A stretch of 64,000 nucleotides of DNA from JBAYOE01 sp050950065 (GTDB taxonomy: Bacteria > Spirochaetota > Spirochaetia > Sphaerochaetales > Sphaerochaetaceae), in assembly GCA_050950065.1 (NCBI GenBank), contig JBMNGX010000006.1:124001-188000 (forward strand). Direction: 5' to 3'. The translations under genes and the position numbers were made by a program. The notes beneath the pieces were generated by a model, which worked only from the letters and a program-made list of their open reading frames with translations, did no database searches and was not told the origin of the DNA. Below are positions 59,451-64,000 of this stretch, in pieces. Every line of letters begins with the position of its first letter. Within the stretch, counting starts at the first letter, position 1.

Positions 59451-60761
59451 CTAGGTGTTTAAAGGTTTTTCCCAATAAGATTCCATTAACAAACTAGTTT
59501 CATTTAATGAGGTGAGAATATCACTCTCAAGCCTCTTTGCACTCTCTTTTCTCTTAACGATATCAGTTTTTTTAATCTCAATTGGCTCTCCTATAAATAT
59601 TAGAGCCTCTTTTTGTTTAGGGGAGTAGCGACTGTCAATATTTCCCCCTTTAAAACGATTGAGTATATCTAATAAGTTAAGAGCATACTCATTTAACCTC
59701 CCGCCACTAACTTCACCTTCAATGTAGGTGGGATCTATATACTTTAAAATGTCGATTACTTGAGAGTTTCGTAGTAATAAGTGTCCCTTTACTGCCTCCC
59801 ATTTGAGATTCGACTTTTTAAAATCGGAACTATTTTTTAAGATATCATCCTTTAAATAGAGACGCTTTAATGAAGAGTAGCGAAGGTTAAATAGGCGATC
59901 TAACATTGAGCCGTTAGCGATGATATCTGCTAAATACTCTTGCTGGGCCATAATATTTTCACAAAGATTTTCAACTCTATTTTCACTATAGCTTTGTACG
60001 TTATAAAAAGTTTCTAGTAAGGTTAAAGTGTGATCAGTTGCCTCAATTAAACGCTCTACTAAATTCTCTTTAGTTAATTGTATGTTAGTTTGCTTTTCCC
60101 AATTTTTTAGCAATTCATTCACAAAAACAGTGTGATCTTTATGGTGATGATACCCAATTGAGATTGGCACTATTTTTACACTCTCAAAACGCTCTAATGA
60201 CCACAATGCAAAAGTTGAAACTCCATTAGAGATTTCATCACACTTATACATGTGGTAAGTGACTTGGCTTTCAGGAGCAAGGGCAACAGGAAATTCCCCT
60301 TTCTTGATGATATCTTTTAAGATTGTAAGTCCCTCTTTGTTTAAGCTTCTGTTTTGAACAGGAATGGCTCCCAAAGCAGGAAAGACAATCTTAGAGAGTT
60401 TCGTTGCCCAATTTAAAACATCACTTCCATAGATGAAGTGGGCATGTCCACTATAAGATTTTTTAATCTTTTTTAACTTTTTATCAATTTGGTGATTCAA
60501 AGCGTGAACTAATAGGGGGGCATCCTCTTTAGCTGTGTGCCTAAAAGCTAAGACAAGCCCCACTTTATCATCATAAAAGTCTGTATAGTTTTCGATTAAA
60601 GTGTCAATGTTTTTAATCTCAATACTTTTAATTCCCTCAACATACTTTAAATAGGGGTAGGAGAGAACTTTAATAACAGAGTGGGCCCCTTTAGAGTAGT
60701 TAGGTTTTAAAAACTCCCCCTCTAAAGTTGCCCCTTTAAAGAAAATCTTATCTTTAGCCAC
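59451..60761 (-). CDS. PlsC-like acyltransferase-domain protein with long C-terminal extension
   Basis: 436 residues, twice the length of a typical PlsC. Residues about 60-240 carry an acyltransferase pattern: FRHTAKED gives the H-x4-D catalytic box, and FPVALAPESQVTYH corresponds to the FPEGTRS substrate box with Glu kept but Gly and Arg changed. The last 200 residues are helical, with NSSDFKKSNLKWEAVKGHLL and IFIGEPIEIKK segments, and are of unknown role. It follows the GPH symporter gene directly, with no gap. Acylation of a lipid precursor is likely; the substrate is unknown. Confidence 0.7.
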   Translation of the reverse strand: MAKDKIFFKGATLEGEFLKPNYSKGAHSVIKVLSYPYLKYVEGIKSIEIKNIDTLIENYTDFYDDKVGLVLAFRHTAKEDAPLLVHALNHQIDKKLKKIKKSYSGHAHFIYGSDVLNWATKLSKIVFPALGAIPVQNRSLNKEGLTILKDIIKKGEFPVALAPESQVTYHMYKCDEISNGVSTFALWSLERFESVKIVPISIGYHHHKDHTVFVNELLKNWEKQTNIQLTKENLVERLIEATDHTLTLLETFYNVQSYSENRVENLCENIMAQQEYLADIIANGSMLDRLFNLRYSSLKRLYLKDDILKNSSDFKKSNLKWEAVKGHLLLRNSQVIDILKYIDPTYIEGEVSGGRLNEYALNLLDILNRFKGGNIDSRYSPKQKEALIFIGEPIEIKKTDIVKRKESAKRLESDILTSLNETSLLMESYWEKPLNT

Positions 60762-62090
60762 TTATGACACTTCCTGGCGTGCTAACATCTCAGCGTAAAA
60801 CTTCTTATCGATTGGATAATACTTTAGAATAAGAATACCAACGATGTACCAGATTACAGGGATTGGGCCACTGATAAGCTTAATTCCAATATTGGCTAAA
60901 GCGTTAGGCTGTTGGGGTTGGTAGTGAAATAAAGCTAAAATCCACCCATTTAGAGCTAAAGCAACAGCTTGTCCAACTTTACTAGTGAAAGTCCAAATAG
61001 AGGAAAACACCCCTTCACGTCTGATATTATTGTTGTTAACTGCATCGTACTCAACAATGTCGGGTAAGATTGCGTGGGGCATTACGTAGTGGGTTGATAA
61101 ACCTATCCCAGTTATTCCCATCACAAAAACAGAAGCTAATGGTCCAATTATCTCCCCAAGTAAAGAGAAAGTTAAAATACCAAAGCTCACAATAATCATT
61201 CCAATGATGTAACACTTTTTCTTTCCAATTTTATCAGAAATCTTGACCCATATTGGGATGAATATTAAAGAGGTAGATAAAAGGGCAACTAAAGCTAATT
61301 GGAAAAGATCTTCGTTGCCAAAGATATAGGCAAAGTAGTAGACCAATGCTCCTTGAACCATTGATGTTCCAGTGATAAACAGTGTCCATGGGATAAGGGC
61401 AGAAAGGAAAACTTTGCTTTTTAAGGTCTCTTTAAATGTTTTTACAAAGCCCACCTGAGGTTGGCTTTCAAGGTGCTTAGGCTCTTTGATAGACCAGATG
61501 GTTATCAACATTGTAAAGAGCATCACACCTCCCATAAAATAACCCATAATTGTCCATCCCAACTCAGTGGGATAAAAGATATTTACAATTGGCATAACAG
61601 CAGCAGCGCCCACAAATGTTCCCACTACAGCGAAGCTCATTCTATATCCTGTTAAGATTGTTCTTTCGTTGTAATCACTAGTTAATTCAGGCAAAAGAGC
61701 AGCGTAAGGGATGTTAACTAAGGTGTAAGCAGTGTTTAAAAGACAGTACAAAAATGTCATGTAGAAAAAGAGGGGCATTTGGCCAGTAAGTGAAGGCTTT
61801 GTAAAGATTAAGCCCATAACAAAAAAGGAGATTATTGAACCAACAAACATGTAAGGGCGCCTTCGTCCCCATCTGGTTCTAGTTAAGTCGCTGTAGTACC
61901 CGGTGATTGGATCGGTAATAGCATCCCAGATTTTACCAATCATCATTACTGTACCAGCTAATGCTGCAGAGAGGTGGACGATGTCTGTTAAAAAGTAGAG
62001 AAGATAAAACCCGATGATTGTGAAAAAGAGGTTTCCTCCCAGATCTCCAATCCCAAAACCAATTTTTGTTTTTCTAGTTAGAGTATTAAT
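60762..62090 (-). CDS. GPH-family sugar:cation symporter (MelB type) with apparent ATT start
   Basis: The conserved frame extends 48 codons upstream of the first ATG (61946): KTKIGFGIGDLGGNLFF and FYLLYFLTDIVHLSAALAG are the normal start and first helices of MelB-like symporters. No ATG, GTG or TTG occurs there. ATT at 62090 lies eight bases after AAGGAG and gives 442 residues, the normal family length. The motif DPITGYYSDLTRTRWGRRRPYM marks loop 2-3. About twelve helices import a sugar with Na+ or H+. A seven-codon frame (ATG at 62108, MEGEYYY) ends in a TAA overlapping the ATT. A one-base frameshift is the alternative. Confidence 0.8.
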   Translation of the reverse strand: MNTLTRKTKIGFGIGDLGGNLFFTIIGFYLLYFLTDIVHLSAALAGTVMMIGKIWDAITDPITGYYSDLTRTRWGRRRPYMFVGSIISFFVMGLIFTKPSLTGQMPLFFYMTFLYCLLNTAYTLVNIPYAALLPELTSDYNERTILTGYRMSFAVVGTFVGAAAVMPIVNIFYPTELGWTIMGYFMGGVMLFTMLITIWSIKEPKHLESQPQVGFVKTFKETLKSKVFLSALIPWTLFITGTSMVQGALVYYFAYIFGNEDLFQLALVALLSTSLIFIPIWVKISDKIGKKKCYIIGMIIVSFGILTFSLLGEIIGPLASVFVMGITGIGLSTHYVMPHAILPDIVEYDAVNNNNIRREGVFSSIWTFTSKVGQAVALALNGWILALFHYQPQQPNALANIGIKLISGPIPVIWYIVGILILKYYPIDKKFYAEMLARQEVS

Positions 62091-62162
62091 AGTAGTATTC
62101 TCCTTCCATTATAGTTGGAAGAAGTCTACTTCCTTTAATCTGTGTAAGCAGGCAAAAAATGA

Positions 62163-62846
62163 CTAATTGAGATCAATGTTATGAGTTAAAAGGTATTGAA
62201 TCTCTTTGTCAGCGTAGTAACCATGCATTGAAGGGGGAAGTAAATCTTTTAAACGCCCCATTACCTCATCAATTATTTGACTTCTTTTATCGGCATCGAG
62301 GCGCCCCTCTTTTTGGATAATTTCAAAAGGTTTACCAATTTTAATTGTTACTTCAGCTCTTTTAAAGCGTCTTATTTTTTTAAAGGCATCTTCGAGGCCA
62401 ATAGTGACTATTGGGACCATAGGAGCTTTTTGTTTGTAAGCGATAAAAGCAACCCCCTCTTTTCCCTCTTGTAAAGAGCCATCGACAGAGCGAGTTCCCT
62501 CTGGAGCAATTGCTAGAATGTTGTTTTTATTTAAAACATCGAAGCACTGTTGTAAAGTTTTGCGCTCCATGTTTTCCCGATCAACTGGAATTGAGCTCCA
62601 TAAATTCATCAAGTAGCGAGTAGCAAAACTGTTCCACAACTCTTTTTTTGCCATTGCCACCATATTTCTAGGTTGCATAAAGACGTACATCAAAGGTCCA
62701 TCTAAAGCTGATGTGTGATTAGCTATTATGATAAAAGGGCCCTCTTTGGGCATTTTTTCAAATTCTTTTATATTTATTTTTAGAAAGATTCTAAATAGTA
62801 GTCGTAAAGTTGCATTGGTTATTCGTTCACTAAGTTTCATCAACAT
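62163..62846 (-). CDS. plsC: 1-acyl-sn-glycerol-3-phosphate acyltransferase
   Basis: 227 residues. ANHTSALDGPL is the H-x4-D catalytic motif near residue 40, IPVDRE follows, and IAPEGTRSVDG is the substrate motif (EGTR intact). It acylates lysophosphatidic acid to phosphatidic acid at the membrane. The ATG at 62846 has AGAGGAG before it. It is nine bases after the AEC permease gene, so both are probably co-transcribed. Confidence 0.92.
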   Translation of the reverse strand: MLMKLSERITNATLRLLFRIFLKINIKEFEKMPKEGPFIIIANHTSALDGPLMYVFMQPRNMVAMAKKELWNSFATRYLMNLWSSIPVDRENMERKTLQQCFDVLNKNNILAIAPEGTRSVDGSLQEGKEGVAFIAYKQKAPMVPIVTIGLEDAFKKIRRFKRAEVTIKIGKPFEIIQKEGRLDADKRSQIIDEVMGRLKDLLPPSMHGYYADKEIQYLLTHNIDLN

Positions 62847-62855
62847 TAGTCTCCT

Positions 62856-63737
62856 CTATTTTAACATCATCAATACTAAAGGTATGGTTATTGCACTTGC
62901 TAAAGTGGAGACCATAACAATTGCAGAAGAATTTTTGCTAGGCACTTTGTATCTAATTGGCAAGACACTGGTAAACACAGCAGCAGGAAGGGCAGAGGCA
63001 ATTATTATTACATCTCTTAAAAGTCCCTCAATTTTTAATATTGAGACTGCAATTAGGGCAAAAATCAACCCGCCTCCCAATCTTATAACCACAGCAGCTA
63101 TTATGTGCAAATTTATTTTTACTTTTTTCCCTCGTAAGGAGGAGCCTAAGATATAAGCTGAAATTGGACCCACTGCACTAGAACCAAATTGTAGAGTCTC
63201 TAAAATAGATTTATGCATTGGTAAATCTAAGTATTTGTAGATAAAGGCAAATACTAGAGCCCACAAAATGGGACTAGAAATTATATTTTTAAAAGATTTC
63301 TTTGTAAGACCACCACTCATTATTAACACCCCAACTGTCATTAAATAGAGGGTTAAAAACTGATCGTAGATAATCACTAAGTTCATGGCACTGATGCCAC
63401 CCCAAGATGCCATTAAAGGAATTCCTAAAAAGCCAGAGTTCATAAAAGAGGCCCCTGGGACAAAATCTCTACTTTCAATTTTAGTGAGGTGGGTATACAA
63501 ATAGGCAACACCTAAACTTAAAAATACAACAAAAGAGATTGCCAAGCCCATTTGCACAAACATCTTACCATGCATATCTGTTGTATAGACTGCTTGAATA
63601 ATAAACATGGGGATAAAGAAGTCGGCAACAATGCGCACTAAAGACTCAACATCCACCTTAAAAAGGGGAGTTGTTAGATAGCCAGCTACAGCAACTACAA
63701 TTAAAGGAAGAATCAGTAAAAATGAGTCTATAAACAT
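62856..63737 (-). CDS. AEC-family (auxin efflux carrier-like) permease
   Basis: 293 residues with about ten hydrophobic helices in two halves. FFIPMFIIQAVYTTD, ASFMNSGFLGIPLM (the Asn-Ser-Gly-Phe-Leu-Gly-x-Pro signature of the family) and ALPAAVFTSVLP near the end fit AEC proteins, which in bacteria carry malate, malonate or other organic acids. The substrate is not known. It is divergent from the exported-protein gene at 63836, with a 98-base shared upstream region. Confidence 0.87.
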   Translation of the reverse strand: MFIDSFLLILPLIVVAVAGYLTTPLFKVDVESLVRIVADFFIPMFIIQAVYTTDMHGKMFVQMGLAISFVVFLSLGVAYLYTHLTKIESRDFVPGASFMNSGFLGIPLMASWGGISAMNLVIIYDQFLTLYLMTVGVLIMSGGLTKKSFKNIISSPILWALVFAFIYKYLDLPMHKSILETLQFGSSAVGPISAYILGSSLRGKKVKINLHIIAAVVIRLGGGLIFALIAVSILKIEGLLRDVIIIASALPAAVFTSVLPIRYKVPSKNSSAIVMVSTLASAITIPLVLMMLK

Positions 63738-63835
63738 AGAATGACTATAATCTTTATCTTTGTGCTACACAACACTATTATTATCAAGTAAATTGATTTA
63801 TGATTGTCTCGATTAAATAGTTTTGGAGCAAATAG

Positions 63836-64000
63836 ATGGGTTTTAAGATGCGCCTTTTTTTACTTATAACAGTTTTTAGTATAGTTACTCTTTTCTCAAT
63901 TAGTTCAAATAACACCTACGGAGATATTCGTTTAGTAGGTTCTTCATACAGCGATTATAAAGCTGAAGCTGGTTACACAGTGAAAATACCCCTTTTTGAT
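63836..64000 (+). CDS. start of an exported protein, cut by the window end
   Basis: The ATG at 63836 has GGAG seven bases upstream. The 55 codons present begin MGFKMRLFLLITVFSIVTLF, a signal peptide with cleavage likely after the SISS segment, and continue NNTYGDIRLVGSSYSDYKAE and AGYTVKIPLFD. A second ATG at 63848 could be the real start. The mature protein would be periplasmic or outer-membrane; no family is recognised from the short part visible. Confidence 0.6.
   Translation, partial: MGFKMRLFLLITVFSIVTLFSISSNNTYGDIRLVGSSYSDYKAEAGYTVKIPLFD

Noticed and set aside
1..64000. CRISPR arrays, insertion sequences, prophage genes
   Set aside because: No spaced direct repeats, transposase motifs, terminal inverted repeats or phage structural genes were recognised on either strand.

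Overview
The window is AT-rich (my impression is below 40% GC), densely packed chromosomal DNA with short intergenic gaps and mostly strong Shine-Dalgarno sites. The gene content points to an anaerobic or microaerophilic, sugar- and polyol-using bacterium. It has anaerobe-type MinD/ferredoxin ATPases, corrinoid methyltransferases, several RbsABC-type sugar ABC transporters and ROK and LacI regulators. I suspect a spirochaete, but no rRNA or other decisive marker is present, so this is tentative.

Region 1 (1-3.5 kb) is an operon of NifX-like proteins, two MinD-family ATPases carrying ferredoxin domains, and an Mrp/ApbC ATPase. It resembles the ORP (orange protein) gene set of anaerobes. Region 2 (3.5-9.9 kb) holds endonuclease III, tRNA-Pro and tRNA-Arg, an outer-membrane-like gene broken by one in-frame stop, a 44-residue membrane peptide, an RluA-type pseudouridine synthase, an EamA exporter, a GGDEF/EAL phosphodiesterase and an MFS transporter.

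Region 3 (10-15.3 kb) is a corrinoid module. A cobalamin riboswitch precedes a corrinoid-binding protein, a UroD-type methyltransferase fused to a thioredoxin-like domain, and a MetH-activation-like protein. A ROK regulator and a CobW GTPase follow on the other strand. Region 4 (15.4-45 kb) is a large inositol catabolic island: iolG-like, iolI-like, iolB, iolE, ROK regulator; UroD-like gene plus an ABC transporter and LacI regulator on the minus strand; then an Hyi-like isomerase, iolG-like, a TIM-barrel gene, iolH, iolD and a second UroD-like gene; then a second ABC transporter with two more iolG-like genes, a TIM-barrel gene, a LacI regulator, a corrinoid-reactivation (RACE/RamA-like) ATPase and a PocR-domain AraC regulator. 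UroD-type methyltransferases and a corrinoid reactivator sit inside inositol operons, next to a B12-riboswitch corrinoid module. The most interesting reading is corrinoid-dependent demethylation of O-methyl-inositols (pinitol, ononitol and similar) feeding inositol breakdown. That is inference. iolC, iolJ and iolA are not in the window.

Region 5 (45-64 kb) is mostly housekeeping: rpmB with a clear terminator, a ThrA-like protein with a degenerate aspartokinase half, thrC, a CsoR-controlled copA whose 3' end contains a complete copZ with its own ribosome binding site, csoR, a RecQ-like helicase, the pyruvate dehydrogenase operon (aceE-aceF-lpd), two acyltransferases, a GPH sugar symporter that seems to start at ATT, an AEC permease and the start of an exported protein.

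Regulatory sequences can be read at several places. A near-palindrome, ATGCAAnCGTATGCAT, lies at the iolG operon promoter and over the promoter of the LacI gene itself. GTTAAC-centred palindromes lie at four promoter regions of the inositol island. A different LacI-type operator lies at the second transporter operon, and a CsoR-type GC-rich palindrome lies at copA.
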